Origin: Bacteroidota bacterium
GTDB lineage: Bacteria; Bacteroidota; Bacteroidia; Chitinophagales; Chitinophagaceae
NCBI GenBank assembly: GCA_016868455.1
Contig: VGGV01000004.1
Coordinates: forward strand, 62,001 to 126,000
Direction of reading: 5' to 3'
DNA length: 64,000 nucleotides
The notes beneath the pieces were generated by a model. It saw nothing but the letters and a program-made list of their open reading frames with translations, had not been told where the DNA came from and did not search any database. Below, in pieces: positions 36,248-45,071 of this stretch. Each line of letters opens with the position of its first letter. Positions within the stretch are counted from its first letter, which is position 1. Both the position numbers and the translations under genes were made by a program.

Positions 36248-38376
36248 TGGTTTTTATCTGTTTTCGCAGTGTCCCGGCTGTGCACCATCCTTTTCTTTAA
36301 TGTATCGGGCTGCAAAATATCCTTTCGTTCAGGCTTTTTGTTCCCGGTATCTTTTGGCGGTTTGTTTTCTTTGCGGTTGCCCGCTTTCGCCTCTGTTTCG
36401 GTCAGATTGTCTTCTGACTGAAGGGTGTCCCTGATGTTTTTCAAATCTGTTTTCAATTCCCGCTCTTCCTCTCTTACCCGGCGGATGGAATCCCTTTGCC
36501 GCATTTTGTCCAGCATCATTTTGGGTATCAGGTTGGTGCTGATGATGCTTTCCATCCGGGGTTTCCATTTTGCTGAAATAGTATCGTTGATATACTTCTG
36601 TATCATCAGACTCACAATAGGTGCAGCATAGGTGCCTCCAAAACGGCCTGAATTTTCCACCACACACATAATAGCAATCTTTGGATTTTCTCTTGGTGCA
36701 AAGGCGGCAAAGAAAGAGTGGTTGGGTTGTTTCACCCCCCGGTAATAATTCTCCACCGTTCCGGTTTTGCCGCAAATGGTAATACCTTCTACCCGTGAGC
36801 CGCGGCCGGTACCGCTTTCCATCACGCCCTGCATACCATCATGCACGACCTCAAAAATGCTGTCGGGCATATTGATCGGCACTATACGTTGCCTGAACTT
36901 TTCAAGCAAACCAAACTTATCTTCTCCTTCAATGGAATCCCCTATATGAGGTATATAATACCATCCTTTATTGGCGATATAAGCCATTTCATTGGCCACC
37001 TGTAACGGCGTGGCTGTTACTTCGCCCTGCCCGATACTCACCGAGCGGAAAGTGCAAAAACCCCATTTGCCGGCGCCGTATTGTTTGTTGAAGAATTCGG
37101 GGGTGGGAATCATTCCTTTTTGTTCGGTAGGAACATCCACTCCCAGTTTATGCCCCAGACCAAAGGCTGACATATAATTGTTCCAGGCCCGCAAACTGCT
37201 GTCAACCGAAGGATACCTGGGGTTATTGATCACCCGCTGCATCACATTGGCGAAATACGTATTGCAGGAATGGGTAATACCGCTTGACAGATAAAAGGTG
37301 CCGGGGTCCAGGCATCCCATGGGTCTGGCGCTGCCACAACCATAAAATGCACCGCTGCAACTGAAAGTTGTTTTTGTCGTTATCACCCCTTCTGCCAAAC
37401 CCACCAAGGCCTGCAAGGTTTTAAATGTAGAGCCTGGTGGATAGCTGGCGTTAACAGCCCGGTTCAGTAAAGGCAGCCTCGGGTCCGTATAGAGTTCAGA
37501 AAAATGTTTTCTTCTTTCTGTCCCCGTTAAGTAGCCGGGGTTATATGTAGGGCTGCTTACCATGGCAAGAATTCCTCCCGTTTTGGGGTCAATGGCAACA
37601 ATAGAACCCACCTTATTGGTAAGCAGTTTTTCACCAAATTGCTGCAGTACTATATCAATACTTGTATAGAGATTGCTTCCTGCAACAGCCTCCACATCCA
37701 TGGCACCCCCCTCATAAGGGCCTTGTATGCGGCTGAAATTATCTTTGATCAGGTATTGAACACCTCTTTGCCCCATTAATGCTTTTTCATAGTTGGCCTC
37801 AAGCCCCGTCATGCCGGCATAATCACCGCTCACATAACCCTCATCAGCATATTTTTTTAAATAGGTGGTATCCACCTCACCGAGATAGCCAAAAATATTC
37901 GCCCCGGCATCATAGGGATAAGAGCGGATGGGCCTTTCCTGGACATAAAATGCCTTTTCAAACCGCCAGAGGTTTTCCTGGATGCGGGCATATTTCTGGG
38001 GAGAAAGGGAAGCCTCAAATACCGAGGGTTTTTGTGAACTGTTTTTTATAATGGCTGTAATAACCCTGTCTCTGAACTCCGCTGTATCAATTTCCATCAG
38101 CCGGCATAAAAAAAAGGTATCGATTCCTTTTAAGTGTGCCGGTGTCACCATCAGGTCATGCGTAAGAGTATTATTGACTATTGCTTTTTTGTGCCGGTCA
38201 AACACCAGACCTCTGGGCGGATATATTGTTTTCCTCAGGATGGCATTCTCGTCGGCCATCTGCCTGAATTTGCCCGATACCACCTGCAGGTAAAATAATT
38301 GCCCTGTGATGACAAGAATCACAACAAGAAAAATCAGTCGGATGATACGGCTTCTTGATTGGTTGAACATAGGCAT
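36244..38376 (-). CDS. mrdA: Penicillin-binding protein 2 (class B transpeptidase)
   Basis: D,D-transpeptidase that crosslinks peptidoglycan during elongation, partner of RodA. 710 residues: one N-terminal TM helix (about 10-30), dimerisation/pedestal region, then transpeptidase domain with SxxK in PPGSTFKTLQ (Ser nucleophile, about 318), SxN in HSCNTYFANV, and KTG in ICGKTGTVEN. The tail after about 630 is a long charged, disordered extension (Glu/Lys/Asp-rich, reaching the last residue), longer than in E. coli PBP2. Shares ATGA with rodA. Confidence 0.93.
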   Translation of the reverse strand: MPMFNQSRSRIIRLIFLVVILVITGQLFYLQVVSGKFRQMADENAILRKTIYPPRGLVFDRHKKAIVNNTLTHDLMVTPAHLKGIDTFFLCRLMEIDTAEFRDRVITAIIKNSSQKPSVFEASLSPQKYARIQENLWRFEKAFYVQERPIRSYPYDAGANIFGYLGEVDTTYLKKYADEGYVSGDYAGMTGLEANYEKALMGQRGVQYLIKDNFSRIQGPYEGGAMDVEAVAGSNLYTSIDIVLQQFGEKLLTNKVGSIVAIDPKTGGILAMVSSPTYNPGYLTGTERRKHFSELYTDPRLPLLNRAVNASYPPGSTFKTLQALVGLAEGVITTKTTFSCSGAFYGCGSARPMGCLDPGTFYLSSGITHSCNTYFANVMQRVINNPRYPSVDSSLRAWNNYMSAFGLGHKLGVDVPTEQKGMIPTPEFFNKQYGAGKWGFCTFRSVSIGQGEVTATPLQVANEMAYIANKGWYYIPHIGDSIEGEDKFGLLEKFRQRIVPINMPDSIFEVVHDGMQGVMESGTGRGSRVEGITICGKTGTVENYYRGVKQPNHSFFAAFAPRENPKIAIMCVVENSGRFGGTYAAPIVSLMIQKYINDTISAKWKPRMESIISTNLIPKMMLDKMRQRDSIRRVREEERELKTDLKNIRDTLQSEDNLTETEAKAGNRKENKPPKDTGNKKPERKDILQPDTLKKRMVHSRDTAKTDKNQ

Positions 38377-38511
38377 AAATGGAAATACAAATATGAAGAA
38401 TGAGATGAGAAGTTGGAAATCACTTACAGTTGTGCAAAGTACGAATTGGGAAATGCCCTTTCCAAATCCGGGCGGGAATATAATTTCTTTTAAGAAAAAT
38501 TTCTGTTCCGG

Positions 38512-39045
38512 TTACGCCGTATTTGTCCGGAAGCGGAGTTTTCTCGGAAACAACAGCTCTGCAGTAAAAATGAGGAGCATACTGATGCCGGTAGTGGCAA
38601 CTATCTTGATAATGAAATCAAGGAAACTGCCAAAACTCAGCCACTCCAGCAACACCATATACCCATGGTGCAGCAGGGTAAGAACAAAAACATATACCGC
38701 ATAAGGTGTCCACTGCATGGCCATGGGCGAAGGCTCACGGTAGTTGAACTCTGAGCTGTCTTTGGGTGTGAGGATATTGATGATAAAAGGCCGTACATAA
38801 GCTATCAGGGTGCAGGCGGCGGCATGCAGCCCGGGTGTCATTGTAAAATAATCCAGGGTCAGCCCGGTGAGAAACCCGATCACCAGCAGCCATTGTCTTG
38901 AAACCGAAAAAGGCAGCCACAGGATAAACAGGTAGTAGAGATAGGGGGTAATGAAGCGGTGCAGGTGGGGTATTTTGTTCAGCACATATACCTGTACCAG
39001 TATGAAGAAAATAAAGCGGGTAATATTTTTTAAAAAATCGTTCAC
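38512..39045 (-). CDS. mreD: Rod shape-determining protein MreD
   Basis: A 177-residue inner-membrane protein with about five to six TM segments, length and position typical of MreD. Start MNDFLKNITRFIFFILVQVYVLNKI is the usual N-terminal helix pattern; FLTGLTLDYFTMTPGLHAAACTLIAY is the family core. The 5' end overlaps the mreC stop by four bases. A gap of 135 bases separates it from mrdA, in which no gene was seen. Confidence 0.9.
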   Translation of the reverse strand: MNDFLKNITRFIFFILVQVYVLNKIPHLHRFITPYLYYLFILWLPFSVSRQWLLVIGFLTGLTLDYFTMTPGLHAAACTLIAYVRPFIINILTPKDSSEFNYREPSPMAMQWTPYAVYVFVLTLLHHGYMVLLEWLSFGSFLDFIIKIVATTGISMLLIFTAELLFPRKLRFRTNTA

Positions 39046-39920
39046 CTGGGGTTTTTGGGGGCCGTTTCCATTTTCTTTTTGGTTTCCTGGTTCAGCCGGG
39101 TCTGTTCGGCATAGTCGGTATTCTCCAGTATAAATACCTGCTGGAGGTTATTAAAATTAGCCGCCGTTTTTATTTTCAGCTGGTACATGCCGGTGGTATT
39201 ATCCAGATTAATATCTGCAACAGTTCCAATCATGTAGCCGGGAGGATAGTTGAATGATACAGGGCTGGTAAGCACCGTGTCCCCCTTTTTTACTTCCACT
39301 GTTTTGGGAATTTTCTTCAGTATGAGGTAGCGGGGATCTTTGCCATCCCACTCCGCTGTGCCGAAATCGCCGCTTCGTTTTAACGAGGCGCTCACAGAGT
39401 TTTGAACATGCAGGAGGCTCATCACCTGGGCAAAATTCGGGCTGGTATTTACCACCACTCCCACCACAGCTCCTTCAGAGCTTATTACGGCCATATTGTC
39501 TTTAATTCCCTGGCTGCTGCCCCGGTTTACCTGTATAAAATTTTTCTGTGAATTGGCCGTATTATATATAACCGTTGCCGTACGGGAAAGGTAGCGGCGG
39601 TAATTGCCCAATGTATCATAAGGTATTGAATCCTGAACAAATCTGACCGAAGTATCATGCCGGGAAAAATTGCCGGGCAACAGGTTGACCAGCGAATCAT
39701 TCAGGCGGTGCACCCTTCGGTTCTCCTCTTTCAGAGAAAAATAATCCTCCACCTTATTGTATTGGGTGTTGATTCTTCCGGTTACTTCGTTGGCCACTCC
39801 CAGAAATTTGGCCCGGTGAAACCGGTTATAGTTAACCAGGAACCACAGCGCCACCCCCTGCAAGATCAGGAAAGTGAAAAAGGTTCTGTACCGGCGAAGG
39901 AATAGAAAAACATTTCGCAT
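39042..39920 (-). CDS. mreC: Rod shape-determining protein MreC
   Basis: A 292-residue bitopic protein: an N-terminal TM helix (about 13-31), a periplasmic coiled coil (about 50-85), then the two beta-barrel-like domains with FIQVNRGSSQGIKDNMAVISSEGAVVGVV (about 126-154) and GDTVLTSPVSFNYPPGYMIGTV. It scaffolds the elongation complex in the periplasm, linking MreB, PBP2 and MreD. It overlaps mreD by four bases. A repeat-bearing gap of 122 bases separates it from mreB. Confidence 0.92.
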   Translation of the reverse strand: MRNVFLFLRRYRTFFTFLILQGVALWFLVNYNRFHRAKFLGVANEVTGRINTQYNKVEDYFSLKEENRRVHRLNDSLVNLLPGNFSRHDTSVRFVQDSIPYDTLGNYRRYLSRTATVIYNTANSQKNFIQVNRGSSQGIKDNMAVISSEGAVVGVVVNTSPNFAQVMSLLHVQNSVSASLKRSGDFGTAEWDGKDPRYLILKKIPKTVEVKKGDTVLTSPVSFNYPPGYMIGTVADINLDNTTGMYQLKIKTAANFNNLQQVFILENTDYAEQTRLNQETKKKMETAPKNPR

Positions 39921-40042
39921 ACCCCTAACCCCTAAAGGGGAATTTTAGAAAAGTCTTTATAGCTTGAATTTTCAAACGTTTAGAAAATTTATTTTACGCG
40001 GGGTCTTCTTTAGCCCCTCCTTCGGAGGGGTTTGGGGAGGCC
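39921..40042. repeat. CCCCT/AGGGG repeats between mreB and mreC
   Basis: The gap holds CCCCTAACCCCTAAAGGGG (39922-39940) and GCCCCTCCTTCGGAGGGG followed by TTTGGGGAGG (40013-40040). Both are palindromic and of the same class as the element at 34869-34906. In a probable operon this places strong potential hairpins between mreB and mreC, which could lower or tune downstream expression. Confidence 0.65.
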
Positions 40043-41068
40043 TTACCTCATTACAAAAGGATATTTGTCATAATTCTTCAATGCAATTCCCGTGCCCCGA
40101 ACTACACTTTTCAGGGGATCATCGGCTACATGCACAGGCAGCTTTATTTTGTTGCTGAGCCGCTTGTCAAGGCCCCGTAACAGGGCTCCGCCGCCGGTGA
40201 TATAAAGGCCACGGCGGTAAATATCGGCTGCCAGCTCCGGCGGGGTTTGCTCCAGCGCTTTCAGGATGGCTTCTTCAATTTTGAAGATACTTTTATCCAG
40301 CGCCTCAGCAATTTCCTGATAGCTTACCATAATTTGCTTGGGTATGCCGGTCACCAGGTCACGACCATTCACCGGAAAATCATCAGGCGGATTATCTATC
40401 TCCTTCATGGCGGCGCCTACCTGTATCTTGATTTGTTCGGCTGTACGTTCGCCAATCAAAAGACTGTGGTAGCGGCGCAGGGCTTCCATTATGTCGGCGG
40501 TCAACTCATCCCCGGCTATGCGGATGCTCTGGTCGCACACAATACCGGCAAGGGCAATTACGGTGATGCCTGTTGTGCCGCCTCCAATGTCAATGATCAT
40601 ATTACCCACCGGCTCTTCCACATCAATGCCAATACCCAGCGCAGCAGCCATGGGTTCATGGATCAGATAAACTTCCTTGGCCCCGGCCTGTTCGGCGCTG
40701 TCCCGTACGGCCCTTTTTTCTACTTCCGTAATCGAAGAGGGAATGCAGATCATCATCCGCCAGCTGGGGGGGAACAGCGGTTTTTTGGGGTACACCAGTT
40801 TGATCAGTTCCCGGATCATCAGCTCTGCTGCGTTGAAGTCGGCAATTACCCCGTCTTTAAGCGGACGCACCGTACGGATGCTTTCATGGGTTTTCTCATG
40901 CATCATCAACGCCTTTTTACCCACAGCCAGCACCTCTTTGGGGTTGTTGCGGTTCAGGGCTACAATGCTCGGTTCGTTCACCACTACTTCGTCGTTATGT
41001 ATGATGAGGGTATTGGCGGTACCCAGGTCGATGGCTATTTCTTGAGTAAACCAGTTAAAAAGTCCCAT
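40043..41068 (-). CDS. mreB: Rod shape-determining protein MreB (bacterial actin)
   Basis: Actin-like ATPase filament that positions the elongation machinery at the membrane. 341 residues. ATP-binding motifs are present: phosphate-1 IAIDLGTANTLI (about 11-22), phosphate-2 IIDIGGGTTGITVIAL (about 158-173), and adenosine motif YITGGGALLRGLD (about 290-302). The N-terminal GLFNWFTQEIAI resembles the membrane-binding tip. First gene of the mreB-C-D-mrdA-rodA series. Confidence 0.97.
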   Translation of the reverse strand: MGLFNWFTQEIAIDLGTANTLIIHNDEVVVNEPSIVALNRNNPKEVLAVGKKALMMHEKTHESIRTVRPLKDGVIADFNAAELMIRELIKLVYPKKPLFPPSWRMMICIPSSITEVEKRAVRDSAEQAGAKEVYLIHEPMAAALGIGIDVEEPVGNMIIDIGGGTTGITVIALAGIVCDQSIRIAGDELTADIMEALRRYHSLLIGERTAEQIKIQVGAAMKEIDNPPDDFPVNGRDLVTGIPKQIMVSYQEIAEALDKSIFKIEEAILKALEQTPPELAADIYRRGLYITGGGALLRGLDKRLSNKIKLPVHVADDPLKSVVRGTGIALKNYDKYPFVMR

Positions 41069-41088
41069 TCAATTTCTATCGGATTTTA

Positions 41089-41108
41089 CCTGCCTACCGG
41101 CAGGCAGG
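41089..41108. repeat. CCTGCC-TACC-GGCAGG palindrome in the mreB leader
   Basis: Second copy of the 16-base palindrome seen at 1327-1342, with an extra CAGG. It lies between the candidate mreB promoter and its start codon, so it would be in the mreB 5' untranslated region. Confidence 0.6.
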
Positions 41109-41115
41109 TTGAGGG

Positions 41116-41147
41116 CAAAGGTGGAGGAAATTATCTGAATTAGCAAA
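41116..41147 (-). promoter_or_regulatory. Candidate mreB promoter
   Basis: Minus strand: TTTG (41147-41144), 20-base spacer, CACCTTTG (41123-41116) then C. It matches TTTG-N17-23-TAnnTTTG with one change at the first -7 base. It lies about 48 bases before the mreB ATG (41068). Confidence 0.4.
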
Positions 41148-41249
41148 GGGATAGCCATGCAGCAGAAAGATTTTTCACAGTGGTAATCGGCAGGTTTATT
41201 TCTCTTAACTTCTCATGCCGGTATCTGTATTTTTGTCCGGGCTTCTGTC

Positions 41250-42023
41250 ATGGAAATTTTACTGATTTGTATTGCCGCTTTTTTTGCATCCGGTCTTACT
41301 TTGTTTTCGGGGTTTGGCCTTGGTACATTATTGCTTCCGGTATTCGGACTCTTCTTCCCGCTGGAGATAGCTGTTGCCATGACGGCCATCGTACACTTCC
41401 TCAATAATATTTTCAAACTGATGCTTTTTAAAAAACATATCAGCCGTTCGGTTTTGCTTCGCTTCGGTATCCCTTCTGTAGCGGCGGCTGTTGCCGGCGC
41501 CTTGCTGCTGGACCGGCTTGGGAAAAGCCTGCCGATTGCCGAATACAACCTTGGCGGGAATATGCATTCTATTACAGCATTAAAAATTGTGATTGGCTCC
41601 CTGCTTCTTGTGTTTGCCTGCTTTGAGCTGATACCCCGGCTAAAGAATCTGACAATGCCTGAAAAGTATTTACCTGCAGGAGGACTTCTGAGCGGTTTTT
41701 TTGGCGGGCTGAGCGGACACCAGGGAGCCCTGAGAAGCATGTTTCTCTTACGCCTGCGATTATCGAAAGAACAATTTATTGCCACCGGTGTTGCCATTGC
41801 CTGCCTGATAGATGTATCGAGACTTAGCGTATATGCCGTTAATATCAGAAAAACGGCTGATTCGCTAAACTATTACTGGCTGGCCGCTGCCGCAATTTCA
41901 GCTTTTGCCGGTGCATGGATTGGAAACAGACTGCTTAAAAAAATTACCATTACTTTACTGCAATATTTCGTTGCCATATTTATCATTCTGTTTTCCATTG
42001 CTTTAATTGCAGGGCTGGTATAG
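41250..42023 (+). CDS. TSUP family (TauE/SafE) membrane transporter
   Basis: A 257-residue inner-membrane protein with about eight hydrophobic segments. The duplicated pattern of the sulfite exporter TauE/SafE family is visible: FFASGLTLFSGFGLGTLLLPVFGLFF in the first half and GGLLSGFFGGLSGHQGALRS (about 147-166) in the second. Members move organosulfonates, sulfite or other anions; the substrate here is unknown. TATTTTTG at 41228-41235 is a possible -7 element 15 bases before the ATG. Divergent from mreB. Confidence 0.85.
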   Translation: MEILLICIAAFFASGLTLFSGFGLGTLLLPVFGLFFPLEIAVAMTAIVHFLNNIFKLMLFKKHISRSVLLRFGIPSVAAAVAGALLLDRLGKSLPIAEYNLGGNMHSITALKIVIGSLLLVFACFELIPRLKNLTMPEKYLPAGGLLSGFFGGLSGHQGALRSMFLLRLRLSKEQFIATGVAIACLIDVSRLSVYAVNIRKTADSLNYYWLAAAAISAFAGAWIGNRLLKKITITLLQYFVAIFIILFSIALIAGLV

Positions 42024-42102
42024 CAATGCTGCTTACTACCTGGTTTTGGCACAATAATGGCTAAAGTGGCCATGAAAAATCTATTTATTTAAAGGGTATT
42101 TT

Positions 42103-42570
42103 ATGAGAAACAGCTTTGGGGCTATTATTACTTTATTTATTGTTTCTGTTTCGCAGGCCCAGAGCAAAAGCGCCAACAGTTCCTCCTACAGAACTGCATT
42201 GGGGGTGAAAGTATGGGATGGCGGCGGAATAGCATTTAAGCATTTTCTGCACAGTAACGGGGCCCTTGAGCTTATCGGGTATTTCTGGAACCGCGGTTCA
42301 AGAATTACCGGGCTTTATGAAATTCATGGGCCCATCAGCGGGGCAACCGGTTTGAAATGGTACATCGGCCCCGGTGCTCACATCGGTTTTTATAATACCA
42401 AGTTTGGAGATGGTTCCTTTATTGGAATAGATGGGGTGATTGGCCTGGATTATAAATTCAACGGCGCCCCCATCAATATTTCGCTTGACTGGCAGCCATC
42501 GATTGAATTTGGGAATAACCGGGGTTTTGTAAGCAGCTGGGGCGGGCTGGGAATACGTTATACTTTTTAG
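42103..42570 (+). CDS. Small outer-membrane beta-barrel-like protein
   Basis: 155 residues with a signal peptide (FGAIITLFIVSVSQAQ). The mature part is glycine- and aromatic-rich with alternating short strands (GALELIGYFWNRG, GLKWYIGPGAHIGFYN, GVIGLDYKFNGAPINISLDWQPSIEFG) and ends in Phe (GGLGIRYTF), the usual outer-membrane insertion signal. Probably an eight-stranded barrel; function unknown. Confidence 0.65.
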   Translation: MRNSFGAIITLFIVSVSQAQSKSANSSSYRTALGVKVWDGGGIAFKHFLHSNGALELIGYFWNRGSRITGLYEIHGPISGATGLKWYIGPGAHIGFYNTKFGDGSFIGIDGVIGLDYKFNGAPINISLDWQPSIEFGNNRGFVSSWGGLGIRYTF

Positions 42571-42582
42571 GCATCATCATTT

Positions 42583-43599
42583 TTAGTCTGTTTCAAACCC
42601 CAGTTTCTTTTCAACAGCGGGGGGAAGCGCCGGCAATTTTCTTCTTTCAATGAGAAAACTGTTTAACTGTGCTATTTCTTTAAAGATATAATGCTTGTCT
42701 GCTGCTGCTTTTAAATAATCTTTTCCGCTGCTGCCCCCAGTTCCGATCCGGGTACCAATCATCCGGTGCACCATATTCATGTGGCGATAGCGCCAGCTGC
42801 TAAGTTGTTCATCAATTTCAAGCAGGCAATTCAATAATTGAAAAGGCAGTTGCAGCAAAGGGTAGCCCCGGTACAGCATAATAAATAAAGCTGCCCGGCA
42901 GGCTGCAGCAGATAACATACGCTGCGGATCATCGTGGCCAAACAGTTCATCAAATGCGGCAATATTATCTTTCTCGGCATCAGCCAGGCTGTCTCCATAA
43001 AGATTGCGGTAATTATCCCAAAAAGATTTTTTTCCCTCTTCCTTTTGAAGAGGCCAGGAAGGGGCCAAAGGCATGCGTTCAAGCCAGTTATTCACCAGCT
43101 GGAGTAAAGAATTTCCGCTCTCGGCTCTCTTAATTATCGTCACATGTTCGGGTCTGAGCTGGGCTGTATAGTGTTCCTTGCCATGCCGCTGTTCAAATTT
43201 CAACCCCAGTTTTGCTTCCAGCTCTTTGAACTGCCAGCTTTGAAAACCGGATGCCGGCCGGAGCAGATCCCGGAAGTCGAGAAAGTCCATGGGTGTCATG
43301 GTTTCCATAATGTCTATCTGGTGAACAAGTACCCTTAATATTGTAACACAGCGGTTGAGACGGTGAACAACAGTTTGCAATTCAGGTGAATTATCATTGA
43401 GCGACGGCTTGCTCAAGATGGAGACTACTGAGTCCGCTTCATGATGCAGTTGTTTAAACCACAATTCATAAGCCTGATGAATGATGATGAACAGCATTTC
43501 ATCATGCGCAGAAAGGTTACGTTTATCGCTTTCCGGCGACTGGGCGTTGAGTATCTTGTCTAACTGGAGATAGTCGTGGTAATGAACTTCTGCGGGCAT
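42583..43599 (-). CDS. Tryptophan 2,3-dioxygenase family protein
   Basis: Heme enzyme that opens the indole ring of L-tryptophan to N-formylkynurenine, first step of the kynurenine pathway. 338 residues. The N-terminal VHYHDYLQLDKILNAQSP pattern, DEMLFIIIHQAYELWFKQLHHE (His and aromatic residues at the active site), FLDFRDLLRPASGFQSWQF and the late MIGTRIGTGGSSGKDYLKAA are family motifs. No other kynurenine genes are adjacent. Convergent with the small outer-membrane gene (12 bases). Confidence 0.9.
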   Translation of the reverse strand: MPAEVHYHDYLQLDKILNAQSPESDKRNLSAHDEMLFIIIHQAYELWFKQLHHEADSVVSILSKPSLNDNSPELQTVVHRLNRCVTILRVLVHQIDIMETMTPMDFLDFRDLLRPASGFQSWQFKELEAKLGLKFEQRHGKEHYTAQLRPEHVTIIKRAESGNSLLQLVNNWLERMPLAPSWPLQKEEGKKSFWDNYRNLYGDSLADAEKDNIAAFDELFGHDDPQRMLSAAACRAALFIMLYRGYPLLQLPFQLLNCLLEIDEQLSSWRYRHMNMVHRMIGTRIGTGGSSGKDYLKAAADKHYIFKEIAQLNSFLIERRKLPALPPAVEKKLGFETD

Positions 43600-43643
43600 G
43601 GCAGGCGTTTTTGCAAATGTAGTTGTCCTTGTTAACAGTTCAG

Positions 43644-44924
43644 TTATTCAAACTCGTAGCCAATATCCCTCCGGTATTCCATCCCGATAAAAAACACTTT
43701 CTCCATTTCTTCTTTTGATATTTCCACCGCATCAAATACTGAGCGGCCATACGAAGTAATACAAAATACCCGCCCGCCATTAGTTATCACCTGCCCGTTT
43801 TTTTCAGCGGTACCCATGTAGAAGACCAGACTGTCTGCCGGGTTAACATCGCTGAGGCCGTTTATCGCCATCCCTTTTTTGTAATCACCGGGATAGCCGC
43901 CGCTAACGGCCACTATTGTACAGGCAGTGCGGGGATCTGTATCAATCTTCACCCCATCCAGTTGCTGGCCGGCTGCTGCAGCCAGTAACTGCACCAGGTC
44001 ATTTTTTAACCTTGGTATCACTACTTCCGTTTCAGGGTCGCCCATGCGGCAGTTGTATTCAATCATATATGGTTCATTCTCCACTATCATCAGGCCAAAA
44101 AAGATAAACCCCAGGTATTCCAGTCCTTCTGTTTTCAATCCCTCAACGGTAGGGTGAATAATTTTAGCTTCAATTTTTTTCATCAGGGCATCCTTGGCGA
44201 AAGGCACCGGGCTTACCGCACCCATACCGCCGGTATTGGGTCCTTTATCCCCCTCGCCCACCCGTTTATAATCTTTCGCTTCGGGGAGAATTACATAGTT
44301 TTTACCGTCGGTTAAAACAAATACTGAAATTTCAATCCCCTTTAAAAATTGTTCTACCACTACTTTTTTACCCGCTTCGCCAAATTTGGCCCGTTGTATC
44401 ATCAGTTCAAATTCGGCAATAGCCTCCAGGTGATTTTCGCAAATAACCACGCCCTTTCCGGCAGCCAGCCCGTCGGCCTTTAATACAACCGGCAGCGGAT
44501 GTTTTTGTAAATACTCCACTCCCTCTTCATAATTCTGCAGGGTAAACTCTCTGTAGATGGCAGTTGGAATATGATGCCGCATCATAAATGCTTTGGCAAA
44601 AGCCTTACTGCCTTCCAATTGTGCCCCGGTTTTGCGTGGGCCTATCACATCCAGTTTCTGCAACGCCGGGTCGGTTATTAAAAAATCAGTTATTCCTTTT
44701 ACAAGTGGTTCTTCGGGGCCAACCACTACCAGATCAATTTTATTGCGGATGCAGGCTTTTTTTATTTCTTCAAAATCGCTGAGGCTAATAGGAAGATTGG
44801 TTCCGCATTGCGAGGTGCCTGCATTGCCGGGAGCAATAAACAGTTTTTCGCAAAGAGGGCTTTGCGCCATTTTCCAGGCAAGGGCATGTTCTCTGCCGCC
44901 AGAGCCAAGCAAAAGGATACGCAT
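43644..44924 (-). CDS. purD: Phosphoribosylamine--glycine ligase
   Basis: ATP-grasp enzyme of purine biosynthesis joining glycine to phosphoribosylamine. 426 residues from ATG 44924 (MRILLLGSGGREHALAWK), the standard N-terminus; an upstream ATG at 44969 adds 15 residues. Motifs: VGPEEPLVKGI, LKADGLAAGKGVVI, NTGGMGAVSPVPF, and EYNCRMGDPETEVVIPRL. Length is normal. It stands alone without other pur genes and is divergent from the first POT gene. Confidence 0.95.
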   Translation of the reverse strand: MRILLLGSGGREHALAWKMAQSPLCEKLFIAPGNAGTSQCGTNLPISLSDFEEIKKACIRNKIDLVVVGPEEPLVKGITDFLITDPALQKLDVIGPRKTGAQLEGSKAFAKAFMMRHHIPTAIYREFTLQNYEEGVEYLQKHPLPVVLKADGLAAGKGVVICENHLEAIAEFELMIQRAKFGEAGKKVVVEQFLKGIEISVFVLTDGKNYVILPEAKDYKRVGEGDKGPNTGGMGAVSPVPFAKDALMKKIEAKIIHPTVEGLKTEGLEYLGFIFFGLMIVENEPYMIEYNCRMGDPETEVVIPRLKNDLVQLLAAAAGQQLDGVKIDTDPRTACTIVAVSGGYPGDYKKGMAINGLSDVNPADSLVFYMGTAEKNGQVITNGGRVFCITSYGRSVFDAVEISKEEMEKVFFIGMEYRRDIGYEFE

Positions 44925-45071
44925 GGTTAATGAACCGATAAGTTTTAAGGTCTTGCGAATATCGGGCACATCCGTTAAAGTAGTAATAAAAAGTTTTTGA
45001 GTAAGTAAATTTCTGTATTTTGTTTGCTATTATTTTCTGGCAACTCTGATTAGTCATCTAAAAAAATCTGT

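Noticed and set aside
40247-41143. 298-codon plus-strand frame over mreB
   Set aside because: Shadow of the highly conserved mreB gene.
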